A stretch of 64,000 nt of DNA from Nitrospira sp. (GCA_022843785.1 JALHMZ010000005.1:1-64000); one strand, 5' to 3'. Shown: positions 18,235-28,608, counted from the stretch's first letter. Notes: generated by a model not told the origin, from the sequence alone. Program-made: numbers and translations.

Positions 18235-19170
18235 TTACGAGGATGCGGTTGGTTGGCCGAAGAGAGCCGCGACAAAAGCTTCTGGATTGAAATCCTGGAG
18301 ATCTTCAATTCCCTCCCCGACACCGATCAGGCGAACAGGAAGGTTGAGCTCTTCGGCAATCGCGACGACAATGCCCCCGCGCGCCGTGCCATCAAGCTTC
18401 GTCAAAACTATGCCCGTCACCCCCACGGCTTCGTGGAACTGGCGGGCTTGAACCAATGCGTTTTGCCCAACCGTCGCATCCAATACCAACAGCACTTCGT
18501 GAGGCGCGCCCGGTAATTCCTGGCCGATGACACGCTTCATCTTGCGCAGTTCATCCATAAGATTTGATTTGGTATGCAGCCGGCCTGCCGTATCGATGAG
18601 TACCACGTCCGCCGCGCGCGCCTTTGCTGCCGCAATGCCGTCGAACGCAACCGCCGCCGGATCGGCCCCGTGACGCTGACGAATGACGTTGGCCCCGATT
18701 CGATCCGCCCACACTTGCAGCTGATCGATCGCCGCCGCACGGAATGTATCTCCGGCGACAAGCAACGGCTGCCGTCCGCCTTGCGCCAACCGCTGCGCCA
18801 CCTTAGCGATCGTCGTCGTCTTCCCCACTCCATTCACCCCGACCGCCAGGATCACGAAAGGTTTTGCCCCTTGATCGATCAACTGTTCGAGCGACGGACC
18901 GGAGACCGGCTTGAGCACATCGTACAACGTCCGGCTTAACACGCTTTGGATTCCATGCGACGTCGCTGCATCAACGCCGCGCGCGCGCTCAGTAACCTGG
19001 AGCATCAACCGATCGACGACACGAGCGCCAAGATCGGCGCTGAGCAACGCCGCTTCGAGTTCTTCGAGTAGAGCCGGATCCGGAGTGCGTCCCAAAAACC
19101 GGTCGAGCGACTGCCGCACCGCATGCCGGGTCTTGCCGAGCCCCTCGTTCAAACGTTGGAACCATCCCAC
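18235..19170 (-). CDS. ftsY: Signal recognition particle receptor FtsY
   Basis: GVNGVGKTTTIAKVA, VLIDTAGRLHTKSNLMDELRK, LTKLDGTARGG, GVGEGIEDLQDFNPEAFV. Confidence 0.97.
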   Translation of the reverse strand: MGWFQRLNEGLGKTRHAVRQSLDRFLGRTPDPALLEELEAALLSADLGARVVDRLMLQVTERARGVDAATSHGIQSVLSRTLYDVLKPVSGPSLEQLIDQGAKPFVILAVGVNGVGKTTTIAKVAQRLAQGGRQPLLVAGDTFRAAAIDQLQVWADRIGANVIRQRHGADPAAVAFDGIAAAKARAADVVLIDTAGRLHTKSNLMDELRKMKRVIGQELPGAPHEVLLVLDATVGQNALVQARQFHEAVGVTGIVLTKLDGTARGGIVVAIAEELNLPVRLIGVGEGIEDLQDFNPEAFVAALFGQPTASS

Positions 19171-19172
19171 CG

Positions 19173-19667
19173 TCAGGGTCTCCTGTTTGTCTTCACAGTT
19201 CGACGGATCACCAGGCGCGGGGCCTGACCAATCGCCCTCAAGAGTTGCCGTTCACGCCGATGCATGCAAGCCGCTTCCTTTTCGTCTCGCTCGTGATCGT
19301 ATCCGCACAAATGCAGCACTCCGTGCACCAGCAGGGACACGAGTTCCTCGTCCAATTGCCGCCCGACTTCAACAGCCTGACGACGCGCCTGCGGAACCGA
19401 GATTACCACATCGCCAAGCATGTTCGTCGCGAACCTTGCGGCATGGGGCGCGAGCGCTTCGCGCATAGGGAAGGCCAGCACGTCCGTCGTTCGATCTTTC
19501 TTGCGATACTGCCTATTGAGCCGGCGCATGCGGTGATCGCCCGCCAGTTCGATGCTCAATTCCGACTGCCGTTCTCCGACCGCGTCCAACACCAGCTCCG
19601 CCAGACGCACCAACGCCGCCTGCCGTATGACCGGCCGTTTGACACGAACGCAAAGATAGACAGCCAT
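19173..19667 (-). CDS. ybeY: Endoribonuclease YbeY
   Basis: YRKKDRTTDVLAFP and LVHGVLHLCGYDHE. Confidence 0.96.
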   Translation of the reverse strand: MAVYLCVRVKRPVIRQAALVRLAELVLDAVGERQSELSIELAGDHRMRRLNRQYRKKDRTTDVLAFPMREALAPHAARFATNMLGDVVISVPQARRQAVEVGRQLDEELVSLLVHGVLHLCGYDHERDEKEAACMHRRERQLLRAIGQAPRLVIRRTVKTNRRP

Positions 19668-20702
19668 TTAGTGAGATTGGCCCGAGGGACCCTGGGGGGA
19701 CTTTCGAGGTCCGGACGTCAGCTGCTGAGACGACGTCTGACCCCGAGCGTGGCCAGTCGCTTCCGTGCGGCGATCATACGCCTTGATAATGTCCTGGACC
19801 AGTCGATGACGAACGACATCCCGCTCATCGAAGTACACGAATTCGATACCATCGATTCCGTTCAAAATCTCCTTCACTTCGATGAGGCCGGATACCCGAT
19901 CGTTCGGCAGATCCACTTGGGTAATATCGCCCGTCACCACGACTTTTGAATGGAATCCCATCCGGGTCAGAAACATCTTCATCTGCTCCGCCGTGGCATT
20001 CTGGGCTTCGTCCAGAATGACGAACGAATCGTTCAACGTCCGCCCGCGCATGAAAGCCAGTGGCGCGATTTCGATATCGCCTCGCTCGATCAGCCGGTTG
20101 GCCCGTTCCATATCCATCATATCGAACAACGCATCGTAGAGGGGACGCAGATAGGGATTCACCTTCTCATACATGTCGCCGGGCAGAAATCCAAGCTTCT
20201 CGCCGGCCTCAACTGCTGGCCGCGCAAGTACGATCCGGCTCACCTCTTTTTTCATCAAGGCGCTGACGGCCATGGCCATGGCGAGATACGTCTTTCCCGT
20301 CCCGGCCGGTCCGATCGCAATCACAATATCGTGACGTTCAATCGCTTCGATGTAGGTTTTTTGAGTGGGCGACTTGGGGCCGACAAATCGCTTTTTTGTG
20401 ACGATCGTCGCCTGGTTGGCGAGCACGTCCTTGAGGGAGGCATCAGGGCTTTGGCGCAACGCGCTCAGGGCATGCGTCACATCCTCTGCATGCAGAGTGA
20501 TGCCGTCATGTGTGAGGGATGCGAGTTCGAGCAGTATCCGTTCCGCCTGACGAACCGCTTCGGGTAGACCGTCCAGAGTAAGTTCTTCGCCTCGTGCCGA
20601 CAACCGCACGCCCAACCCCTCTTCAATCAGCTTGAGATGCTGATCGTGGTGGCCGAACAACACGGCGGTATTGGTGCCTTCTCGGAGTTTAAGCTTACGC
20701 AC
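19668..20702 (-). CDS. phoH: PhoH family ATPase
   Basis: GPAGTGKTYLAMAMAV, RPAVEAGEKLGFLPGDMYEKVNPYLRPLYD; GTG start. Confidence 0.96.
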   Translation of the reverse strand: MRKLKLREGTNTAVLFGHHDQHLKLIEEGLGVRLSARGEELTLDGLPEAVRQAERILLELASLTHDGITLHAEDVTHALSALRQSPDASLKDVLANQATIVTKKRFVGPKSPTQKTYIEAIERHDIVIAIGPAGTGKTYLAMAMAVSALMKKEVSRIVLARPAVEAGEKLGFLPGDMYEKVNPYLRPLYDALFDMMDMERANRLIERGDIEIAPLAFMRGRTLNDSFVILDEAQNATAEQMKMFLTRMGFHSKVVVTGDITQVDLPNDRVSGLIEVKEILNGIDGIEFVYFDERDVVRHRLVQDIIKAYDRRTEATGHARGQTSSQQLTSGPRKSPQGPSGQSH

Positions 20703-20714
20703 GAGCGCGAGTTA

Positions 20715-20771
20715 GTCTCCCTCCAATATCTCGATAGGATCCGATTCTATCAGACAAGAAAATAGGGAGAC
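20715..20771 (-). promoter_or_regulatory. Inverted repeat in phoH leader overlapping the Shine-Dalgarno sequence
   Basis: GTCTCCCT 20715-20722 with AGGGAGAC 20764-20771, perfect 8 bp; inner GATAG/CTATC; minus-strand GGAGGGAG SD at 20717-20724. Confidence 0.5.
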
Positions 20772-20802
20772 AAGCAGAAGCTACCTGCCAGAGTGGAATG
20801 CG

Positions 20803-21777
20803 CTACGACGGACCAGGTGTGGCTGGAGCCTGCGCCGCCAGCGAGAGATCAAACTCCTGATAGGCAGCCCCTCCCCGACCGTCTTGCGCGATCACTTTCA
20901 CATGGAACGTACCGGACTGGTTTGCTTGAATAGACCAGATAATGCGACCGGACTGTTGGTCGATCGTCATGCCGGGAGGAGCGGCCTCAAGCTGGAAAGC
21001 CATCCGGTCACCATCTAAATCGACAGCCTTCACCGTATATTCATATGGGTGTTTCGTATCGGATGCGGGTGGCATGGACACAATTGTCGGAGGGCGGTTG
21101 CCGACCATCAATGAAGCGGAACGAACGGAATTACCTATTGCAGAAGGATCTCGCGCAGTCACTTCCACCACAATTTGGTCTTGGGGAGTGAACCCAGTTG
21201 TTATCAGGAACGGCTCATCGCCTTCCTTGATCAGGACCTCGTTCTTGAACCAGCGATAGGATAGATCTACCCGGTCGTGATCGGGATCGCTCGCATCAAC
21301 CTGAGCCTCTATATTGTCACCGATGGCGATGGGCTGCGGGGTGACGGTCACACTGGATATATGGGGTGGCGTGTTGCCGACCATAACAGCAGTCGTTCGA
21401 TAAGGCTTGCCTGTCTGTGCCCCATCGGCAGGAACAATTTCTACGCTCACCATCTGTCCTCGCCGCAAGTGATCCGGCGCCAACGTAGGAGACGTTTGGC
21501 CGGGGAGAGCTGTCCCATCCGCATACCACTGATAGCGGAAGGACACGGCTTCTCGCTCAGGGTCTTCGGCTTCAACTGTGACGCTCACGGGCGAGTCAAG
21601 TGACAGCGGATTATTCAGGATTCTGGCGGATGTCACGACAGGTGGTCCGTTGTTTCCAACGGCCGGAGACGCCTTCGCAGATTCCGCCGGCCCTTCTCTT
21701 GTGCAGGCGGCTCCCGCGAGCACCATGGGCAAGCAGACAAGGAGAAGGCCAAACTGTACCGAGCCAGGACGGAGCAT
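20803..21777 (-). CDS. Ig-like/cadherin-like multi-domain lipoprotein
   Basis: Lipobox MVLAGAAC and repeated D-x-D-x-D beta-domain motifs (VEAEDPEREAVSFRYQW; VDASDPDHDRVDLSYRW; VKAVDLDGDRMAFQL). Confidence 0.75.
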   Translation of the reverse strand: MLRPGSVQFGLLLVCLPMVLAGAACTREGPAESAKASPAVGNNGPPVVTSARILNNPLSLDSPVSVTVEAEDPEREAVSFRYQWYADGTALPGQTSPTLAPDHLRRGQMVSVEIVPADGAQTGKPYRTTAVMVGNTPPHISSVTVTPQPIAIGDNIEAQVDASDPDHDRVDLSYRWFKNEVLIKEGDEPFLITTGFTPQDQIVVEVTARDPSAIGNSVRSASLMVGNRPPTIVSMPPASDTKHPYEYTVKAVDLDGDRMAFQLEAAPPGMTIDQQSGRIIWSIQANQSGTFHVKVIAQDGRGGAAYQEFDLSLAAQAPATPGPS

Positions 21778-21831
21778 GCGAATATTCAGGGCACTAGTAT
21801 TAAAACGCCTTGCTGGAATAGGGAACCCGGT

Positions 21832-21869
21832 CGTGGCGCGCGTTGCCCGCCACGACCGGGTAGTTATGC
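21832..21869 (-). terminator. Strong stem-loop downstream of pilY1 (possible terminator or processing site)
   Basis: Perfect stem ACCCGGTCGTGGCG / CGCCACGACCGGGT with a ~9-nt loop; no clean T-run, so intrinsic termination is uncertain. Confidence 0.55.
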
Positions 21870-21891
21870 CTCCCTACGGTTTCCCACGATC

Positions 21892-24800
21892 TCAATCTCG
21901 CTGATGAACCCAGCTTACAAAACGACTACCATAGTCAGGGGTCGTAGTCTGCGTTTGGCTGAACGCTCCCGTGCTTTGCTGGAAGTTGAGAGTTCCACTC
22001 TCACCCAGATGCATCGTTCCCGACGACGCCAACCCGATGCCGAGACTGATTTTTGTCGTCACGTTGGTATTTAAGCCGGACACAGCCGTGCCAATCACCG
22101 GCGCGGTCGAGGCCGTTCCGGTTTTGTAGAACAAGGCATAGAGATAACTCTGGCCGTCCGAGGAGCAGAAGTCATTGGTCGGACTGAAGGTCGGAAAGAA
22201 AATCGTCCCGGCAATCAACGTGGGATTGACCACCGACCGTTCGGCGCCATAGACAACCCCTCCTATTGTCACAGGCCCGGGCAGGGTTACCCGCCATCCA
22301 TCCTTGCTTTGAACAAGACCAACCATTGACGTGGCCCCGGTGCCGTTGAACGTCGTGACACCTGGGTTAGTGGGATCAGTCACTTGATTAGTCGCCCCGC
22401 TGCAAATCAGGCAGATGACCGCATTCGTCGCATCCACAAGATCATCATCCCAGCAGTTAAAGGTGCTCAACTCCGTACAGGCGCCGTTCACAACAGAGTC
22501 TTTGATCCCATAGAGGCGTTGAATGCTGTTATCGACCTTGTCAATATTGGCAAAGTACCGTCCTGTGCCGAAGAACACCCAGACCAAATTGGCGTCATCA
22601 ATCGTCACAGCAGGAGCTGCAGCCATTGGCCCGACCTCAAAAGTCGTCCCGGATGGAGTATCGTAGAAGGTATCGATCACCTCGGTCGGAGTGCGATCCA
22701 CTCCATTCGGGATTCCCCATGTCATCGGAGTACAGGGATTGGCTGGACAATTCATTTTCAGGCGATACATTTTGCCACGCCACGGCAACGTCCCATCATG
22801 AGCCGTCCGGCCGACATAGGCCACATCGGTTCGCCAATCCAGATCCTTATCGACCGCGACAACATGCCCCATAAATGATTTCCACGATCCAATCGGCATT
22901 CGAGTCACATTGACAAACCCCACTCCTGGCCCTGCCTTTAAGTCCACGACATACAACTTGGCCGTCTGAGCCGTGGCAGGAAGAGGAGGCGTCGGCAGAT
23001 CTGCGCTATAACTATTGGGACCTGACCCGAAGATCACATACCACTTCTCATTTGTTGGATCGATAGAGGCATCTGTCGTTGGATTCATACGGGCGACGGC
23101 CGGGTAGGACGTCGTCAATCCCAACCCCGCAGACCCGAAGCTCCACAAGAGTTTCGGGGCAACTTCCGGATTGGTGATATCGAGCACAAAGTACGCGCTG
23201 TAGAAGGTCCTCGGTACTCCACCAATCGTCACCGTCATCGGCTGGGCCCCGCCACCGGCCATACAGCTTCCACAACTGCCGCCCAGGCGGAATCCGCCGA
23301 TCAGAATCGTTCCCCACCCGCCGGGATGGTCGGCATCGTTCGCAAAGATTCTCGCCTCAGCGATAGTCGGTTTCAGATCGACATAATACACATGCGAGTA
23401 GTCGGTCCTGGCCAACCATTGCAACTGCGGCAAGAGTTGATAGGGGACAAACGACCAGAGTTCCGCGCCGAGATTTGCTCCACTCGAATTATCGGTAGGA
23501 TTTTTCGTATACCATCCGTGCTCGACCGTGCCCGGCGTGGCCGGGTTGTCTCCCTTATGATAAAAGCCTCCGTTGAACGCGTGGAGCATCCCGTCATTCG
23601 CGCCGACATAGACCACCTGGCGCCTTGTCCGATACTGTTGATAAAAGTCCGTGTAGGTTCCATCTCCATACTGGAGATCGTATCGGGATCTGGGAGCGCC
23701 CACCACCGTGGGCGTCGAATGGATCGGATCACCCAGCTTCCAGACATTATATGATCCGCTGCCGATAGGAACTTCGAGCATCCGCGTCCGTAATCCGGGG
23801 ACCTCTCTACCAAGGATAAACTCGATCAGGCTTGTAGCGTTGGACCCTCCTGTACAGGTGTCGCCCGCATAGCGGAGGTACTCGCGCAGCTGCGGACAAT
23901 TCGCCGTACTGAAGTTCATCTCTTCACCGGCATCGACCAAGCCGTCGTTGTCCTGATCTACCCAGGTCAGCACATTGCGGGAACTCCAATTCGTCAGTGC
24001 CAGCTCCTTTCCCGCCTCCCAGATCGGTGTAATCGATTTGAGATCACTGGTGATGACCGGAGTCGCACTGTCTGCCACTCCATCTCCGTTCAAATCATTG
24101 AATTTATCGACCAGCACTTTTTTATACGTCGGACTTAAGGGGTTATTGTCGTACCGGGTGGTGACGATGAGATCCTGCGTATAGTCCTGCACGCCATCCT
24201 GGACCGTATCTTCGCGAAAGTTTCCAAAGGCATCGACGAAGAGTGCGTGGGTATACCCGATCCATTTCACATTCGCGCCACCCTGTCCCACATCGTTTGT
24301 GAAAAAGTAGGCTTGGTAGACGCTGCCTTCACCTGTGGCTGACGTGGCCAATACCGAAATCGACGTACCCGAGGCGCTTTTCCTGAGGATGGCTGTAATG
24401 GTGGCCATCAGCCGTTCCTGCAAGTCGTCCACGTTTGCGGACTCGAAATAGTTATCGGGGACGCCGTCGGTTCCAGGCGCTCCGGTCGCATTGATCACCT
24501 GGTCCCATTCCGAAACGAGGTCCGGCACATTGTTGCCGTTGGTATCCTCGAAACCGCCGAGTTGCGCTGTGTGCATGAGGAGTTCCCGCCCGGAAATATC
24601 CCCGAAGGCATAGAATGTGTAGACCGTCACATTCTGCAAACCAGGCAGACAATGACCGGTGACACCCAATACGGCGATCGTTCCATCCGCCGCTCCACTG
24701 CAAGGCCGCAGATCATTCGTGTGGGCCCAGTAGGCCACGTCATCGAGATGGTGCCTGCCGTTGTCGGCATAGTCAGTTCGATGCTGCTTCAACAACACGT

Positions 24801-26235
24801 TCGGCGGGGTAGCCGGATCACTATTGCAGGTGGCCCCTGGCGGATCGACAAATGGCACTCCTCGATTTCCAATGCAGTAGGTGCCGGCATACGGTTGCGC
24901 GTTCAGATTGGCATAATCCCGTATTCCGGCGGGAACACTCACGTCCTGCGTCGGCGTTCCGTCCGTCACAAGAATCACGAAGGTCTTGCAACAGGGGACC
25001 TGGACCGAACTGGCGGCCCAAGAAGGGGTATGGTTGCTGCCGAAGAAAAATGGATCGCGTCCACAGGCATTGTTGATATACCCGGCTGGACACACTTCCG
25101 GTGCGGTGAGCGCCGAGATCTCCGCAGCCCCGATCGAGCCTGTTCCGCTGGCACCAAATCCCACTCCGTTCGAGATTCCTCCGGAATACGCAATGGGGTA
25201 TACATACGATCCTGGCAGGTATGTAGAATTGATCTGCGCCACATATCGCATGGTTTCGTACAGTGACTCTGAAAGCGGCGTCCAGGTGGAAGGGAACGAC
25301 TCTTGAACCGCATCCACCATCGCGGCCGTATTGGTATTAAAGGTCTCTATTCCTGTGCCCGCAAAATCGATGGATTGCCGAGACCCCACACCGACCAACA
25401 TACGAGCCCCGTCGCCCGCCGGTTTAAATTCAAAAAGTCCGAAACGCGCCTGAGGCCCGATCTGCTGAATGACACCTGTCGGCTCAGTGCTGTATCCAAT
25501 TTTCAACTCATACCTTCTTACGCTGTAGCCATCTCCGCAATTGGCATCGAATGTGCTGTCGTTATCCACGCAGAAATAGGCGGTGGCCACTCCGATCCAA
25601 AGCTGCGCCGGGCTCCCCGCTCTGTCGGCTAATGGAATTCTTCCCACGTAGGTTGAAACACCTGCTCCGCCGGCAAAGTCGGTATCTGTGATCTCAGTAT
25701 TGACTCCCTGCGCCTGCGCCCGAACGGTCTTCAATGCAGGAGTTCCATAGGCCGGACAGGTTCCGTCAGCTGCCCGAGCCATAAAACAGTCGCCACCGAT
25801 CATCGATTTCTTCATGGCATCGAACCGGCGGAAGGTCGCGAAATTGAGAAAGTTCCCATCCCACTCGGTGTTGGAACACGCCGTCGACAACGCGGCCTTG
25901 GTTGTCGCAGGTTCAAAGCGCGCATCGGCTGTATCGTAGGTGTAGCAGCTGAGGGAATCGAAATACCCCGCAAATACAAACGTATTATCGAAAGGCCTAT
26001 CTCCCGCATCTCGACAGTCCCCGTCTGCAGGAACCGAGCGATCGCAAGCGAGTCCGCTCATGCTGCCTGAGTTGTCGAGCACCAGAATAATGTTCGGAGC
26101 CACTTGATCGGCGACGAAAGGCGGCACGGCATAGTATTGGTCCATCGTCTGGGCCTGCGCCGCAAGAGGCGCTGCCAAACAACTCACCAGCGCCAGCATG
26201 ACGGTTCCACGAAGTGCAGTAATACGGCTACTCAT
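21892..26235 (-). CDS. pilY1: PilY1-type pilus tip/assembly protein with VWA domain
   Basis: Signal peptide, VWA MIDAS NIILVLDNSGSMSG, C-terminal PilY1 propeller (VVYVGANDGMLHAFNGG). Confidence 0.92.
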   Translation of the reverse strand: MSSRITALRGTVMLALVSCLAAPLAAQAQTMDQYYAVPPFVADQVAPNIILVLDNSGSMSGLACDRSVPADGDCRDAGDRPFDNTFVFAGYFDSLSCYTYDTADARFEPATTKAALSTACSNTEWDGNFLNFATFRRFDAMKKSMIGGDCFMARAADGTCPAYGTPALKTVRAQAQGVNTEITDTDFAGGAGVSTYVGRIPLADRAGSPAQLWIGVATAYFCVDNDSTFDANCGDGYSVRRYELKIGYSTEPTGVIQQIGPQARFGLFEFKPAGDGARMLVGVGSRQSIDFAGTGIETFNTNTAAMVDAVQESFPSTWTPLSESLYETMRYVAQINSTYLPGSYVYPIAYSGGISNGVGFGASGTGSIGAAEISALTAPEVCPAGYINNACGRDPFFFGSNHTPSWAASSVQVPCCKTFVILVTDGTPTQDVSVPAGIRDYANLNAQPYAGTYCIGNRGVPFVDPPGATCNSDPATPPNVLLKQHRTDYADNGRHHLDDVAYWAHTNDLRPCSGAADGTIAVLGVTGHCLPGLQNVTVYTFYAFGDISGRELLMHTAQLGGFEDTNGNNVPDLVSEWDQVINATGAPGTDGVPDNYFESANVDDLQERLMATITAILRKSASGTSISVLATSATGEGSVYQAYFFTNDVGQGGANVKWIGYTHALFVDAFGNFREDTVQDGVQDYTQDLIVTTRYDNNPLSPTYKKVLVDKFNDLNGDGVADSATPVITSDLKSITPIWEAGKELALTNWSSRNVLTWVDQDNDGLVDAGEEMNFSTANCPQLREYLRYAGDTCTGGSNATSLIEFILGREVPGLRTRMLEVPIGSGSYNVWKLGDPIHSTPTVVGAPRSRYDLQYGDGTYTDFYQQYRTRRQVVYVGANDGMLHAFNGGFYHKGDNPATPGTVEHGWYTKNPTDNSSGANLGAELWSFVPYQLLPQLQWLARTDYSHVYYVDLKPTIAEARIFANDADHPGGWGTILIGGFRLGGSCGSCMAGGGAQPMTVTIGGVPRTFYSAYFVLDITNPEVAPKLLWSFGSAGLGLTTSYPAVARMNPTTDASIDPTNEKWYVIFGSGPNSYSADLPTPPLPATAQTAKLYVVDLKAGPGVGFVNVTRMPIGSWKSFMGHVVAVDKDLDWRTDVAYVGRTAHDGTLPWRGKMYRLKMNCPANPCTPMTWGIPNGVDRTPTEVIDTFYDTPSGTTFEVGPMAAAPAVTIDDANLVWVFFGTGRYFANIDKVDNSIQRLYGIKDSVVNGACTELSTFNCWDDDLVDATNAVICLICSGATNQVTDPTNPGVTTFNGTGATSMVGLVQSKDGWRVTLPGPVTIGGVVYGAERSVVNPTLIAGTIFFPTFSPTNDFCSSDGQSYLYALFYKTGTASTAPVIGTAVSGLNTNVTTKISLGIGLASSGTMHLGESGTLNFQQSTGAFSQTQTTTPDYGSRFVSWVHQRD

Positions 26236-26306
26236 GGCACCCTCCTTGTTCTCTCTCGTCGCTCTCATGGCCACATGTCCTTCTTGCTTGCAACCGGTTA
26301 CCCCGG

Positions 26307-26690
26307 TTACTCCGGCAAAAACACGATCATCTGGTCGATTTTATCCGTAGTCCCTTTGAGGAGGTGGTATTTCACATCCAGATCCACCCGGATATCACGC
26401 TCAGATAACGGATCGTTATGACGATCCAAGATCGCGACCTCAGGCGCAAGGCTGAAAGTCTTGTGGTCAATCTGAATGGTTGTTTCATAGACGCCGGTTA
26501 TCTTGCCGTCCCTGTATAGAACCACTGCGGCCGGCGGCGCCTCCTCGGCGAAGGAAAAGGATGGCCCCAGCATCGCGATAAGAGTCAGGACAAGCACGAC
26601 GGTCGCGATCACGGGAGTAACCTGACAAACCGGCCCATTCGCAGGTAAATGGCGAAGACCTACGACCCAACTTTCAATGTTCCTATTCAT
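26307..26690 (-). CDS. Exported hypothetical protein within the pilus operon
   Basis: Hydrophobic N-terminus ending ...SFAEE, small beta-rich remainder; between pilX-like and pilY1. Confidence 0.6.
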   Translation of the reverse strand: MNRNIESWVVGLRHLPANGPVCQVTPVIATVVLVLTLIAMLGPSFSFAEEAPPAAVVLYRDGKITGVYETTIQIDHKTFSLAPEVAILDRHNDPLSERDIRVDLDVKYHLLKGTTDKIDQMIVFLPE

Positions 26691-26740
26691 CGTGCGCTCC
26701 ATTTATCATTCTGCTCCTTGCAGTACCTCAAAGAGATCCC

Positions 26741-27349
26741 TTAGATCCCGGTTCGCTTCGTACAGCCTTCTCCGGTCTTCTGCAAGCAATCGAAGACGAC
26801 GACGACCCGGCTCGTCGCTCCCGTTGCAGCATTAGCCGCGGTACAGTCCACCCGATAGAAGGAATTGATAGAGAGTCCCTCTGTATCACCCAGATTGTCA
26901 CCGGCCTTTTGTTTCGAATACAGGAAGTCAATGTCTCCATTGATCACGTAGTTATTGACATTCATGGTGAGATTCGGCGCGTTGCCGGCTCCCACTGCCA
27001 CATCGGTGCTATTTCGATGCGTCATGGCACCGCTGATTTCCTGACCGAGAAACGCCGCGTTCAGCGCCGGGACCGGTCCCTGCGGAGCGACAACACCTGG
27101 GAGGGTGCGGTCCTCGATTCCCACGTTGATGATGCGCACCGCAGTGCCCACACAAGACTCCGCCGCATGGGTGCCCTCTTCGACCATTCGCACCGCACCT
27201 GCCATCGAGTTTTCCAGCCCGGTCATGGTAAGGGCGGCCACCCCCAACACACCGGTCATGAGCGTGAGGATCATCACGGTCATGAACGCGATCCCCCGCT
27301 CGTCGGAAGCAACCTTGAACATGCGTGAACCTGTTCTCTGATCTGGCAT
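26741..27349 (-). CDS. PilX-like minor pseudopilin
   Basis: ERGIAFMTVMILTLMTGVLGVAALTMTGLENSMAGAVRMVEEGTHAAESC. Confidence 0.85.
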   Translation of the reverse strand: MPDQRTGSRMFKVASDERGIAFMTVMILTLMTGVLGVAALTMTGLENSMAGAVRMVEEGTHAAESCVGTAVRIINVGIEDRTLPGVVAPQGPVPALNAAFLGQEISGAMTHRNSTDVAVGAGNAPNLTMNVNNYVINGDIDFLYSKQKAGDNLGDTEGLSINSFYRVDCTAANAATGATSRVVVVFDCLQKTGEGCTKRTGI

Positions 27350-27354
27350 GATGT

Positions 27355-28608
27355 TTACCTTTGGTTTCTCAGTTCAACGGTCCTGGTGAGGATCCGTCTC
27401 CTGAATTGCTGATAGGCCTGCAGCTGCGCCGGCGTCGTATTGTCACCGAGTGCAAATAGTCCGGTTGCATGGTTGTGGTCGCTGACGATAGGAACCGGTC
27501 CGCCATGCACCATCACCTGATTGCCTTCGCCCATCCCCTGCTCGGTCCTCGTTTCTCGGGCCACGACACTGATCTGCACCATCCTAATGGTTTTCGGCTG
27601 CATGTTTGTGCCGAATGGATTGGCGTTCCCGAACCAATTTCTATCCGTAATGAAGTCGGCTTGATCGAAGCTGTTCGATAGATTGAGATCGTCAACCTGG
27701 CCATCCGGAGTGCCCGCATTGACCCGTGGGTCACACCCGTCGCAGGCGTAGGCCAGCTGAAGATCCTCTACTCCATCCATGATCGGGATGCAGGCATTCC
27801 CAAGAGCGTTGCACCTGGGTGGTGTATTCGGCGCCCCCACAACCCCCACGCCACGGACTAAGCAAGGCGCATTGCCCTGACAGAGATTGAGGGCATCCGG
27901 CGGCGGAATAACTTCGTATGTGATGCACTGCACCAGATACACTTGCGCGCCGTTGCCGAACTGAGCCTGTCCTGATATCGGAGGATTCACGTTAATCTGC
28001 ACAGGAGTCGTGCCGGTAATTCTCGAACCAGCGGCACCATTAATCGACACGGCCATACCCACGAGGGCGGCGGCGCCGCCCGGGATGGCATTTCCCATGG
28101 CCGTCGTGGCATTGGCAGGCAGCGGGATCGCTGCGATAGAAACAGTCGCCCCGCCGATCACAGCCGGTCCTCCTGCTGTAGCCACCTGCCACAGCGCTCC
28201 AGCCGCGGTAATTGAGTTGGTCATGGGCACGACCAAGGAGATACTGTCCGGCCCGAAATCTGCTCCCAAAGCGTTATTATCCCCGGGGACGATGGCAGCC
28301 GGCGCTCCATTGATCTGACAGTTGCCGACCGCTCCTAGCGTCGCCGCCGCAGGAAGCGGAGGGACTCCCGCCAGGCCCTGCATCCCGAATCCCGCCAGCT
28401 TGATATCGGCTGCGATCATGTCCAATGCGTTTCTTGCCGTGGCTTGCGTGTTGCCCACCTGGCTACTCGCCTGGGTCGTCTTCTGGCTCACTGTCAACGC
28501 GCCGAATCCAGCCGCGATGATCGCGGTCGACATGGCGGCTGCGATCATGAGTTCGGTGAGCGTGAATCCCTTCTCACTGTCACTCCGAATATCCTGTGAC
28601 TTGATCAT
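27355..28608 (-). CDS. PilW-like minor pseudopilin
   Basis: Prepilin signal EKG/FTLTELMIAAAMSTAIIAAGFGAL; start reset to 28608 upstream of it. Confidence 0.88.
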   Translation of the reverse strand: MIKSQDIRSDSEKGFTLTELMIAAAMSTAIIAAGFGALTVSQKTTQASSQVGNTQATARNALDMIAADIKLAGFGMQGLAGVPPLPAAATLGAVGNCQINGAPAAIVPGDNNALGADFGPDSISLVVPMTNSITAAGALWQVATAGGPAVIGGATVSIAAIPLPANATTAMGNAIPGGAAALVGMAVSINGAAGSRITGTTPVQINVNPPISGQAQFGNGAQVYLVQCITYEVIPPPDALNLCQGNAPCLVRGVGVVGAPNTPPRCNALGNACIPIMDGVEDLQLAYACDGCDPRVNAGTPDGQVDDLNLSNSFDQADFITDRNWFGNANPFGTNMQPKTIRMVQISVVARETRTEQGMGEGNQVMVHGGPVPIVSDHNHATGLFALGDNTTPAQLQAYQQFRRRILTRTVELRNQR

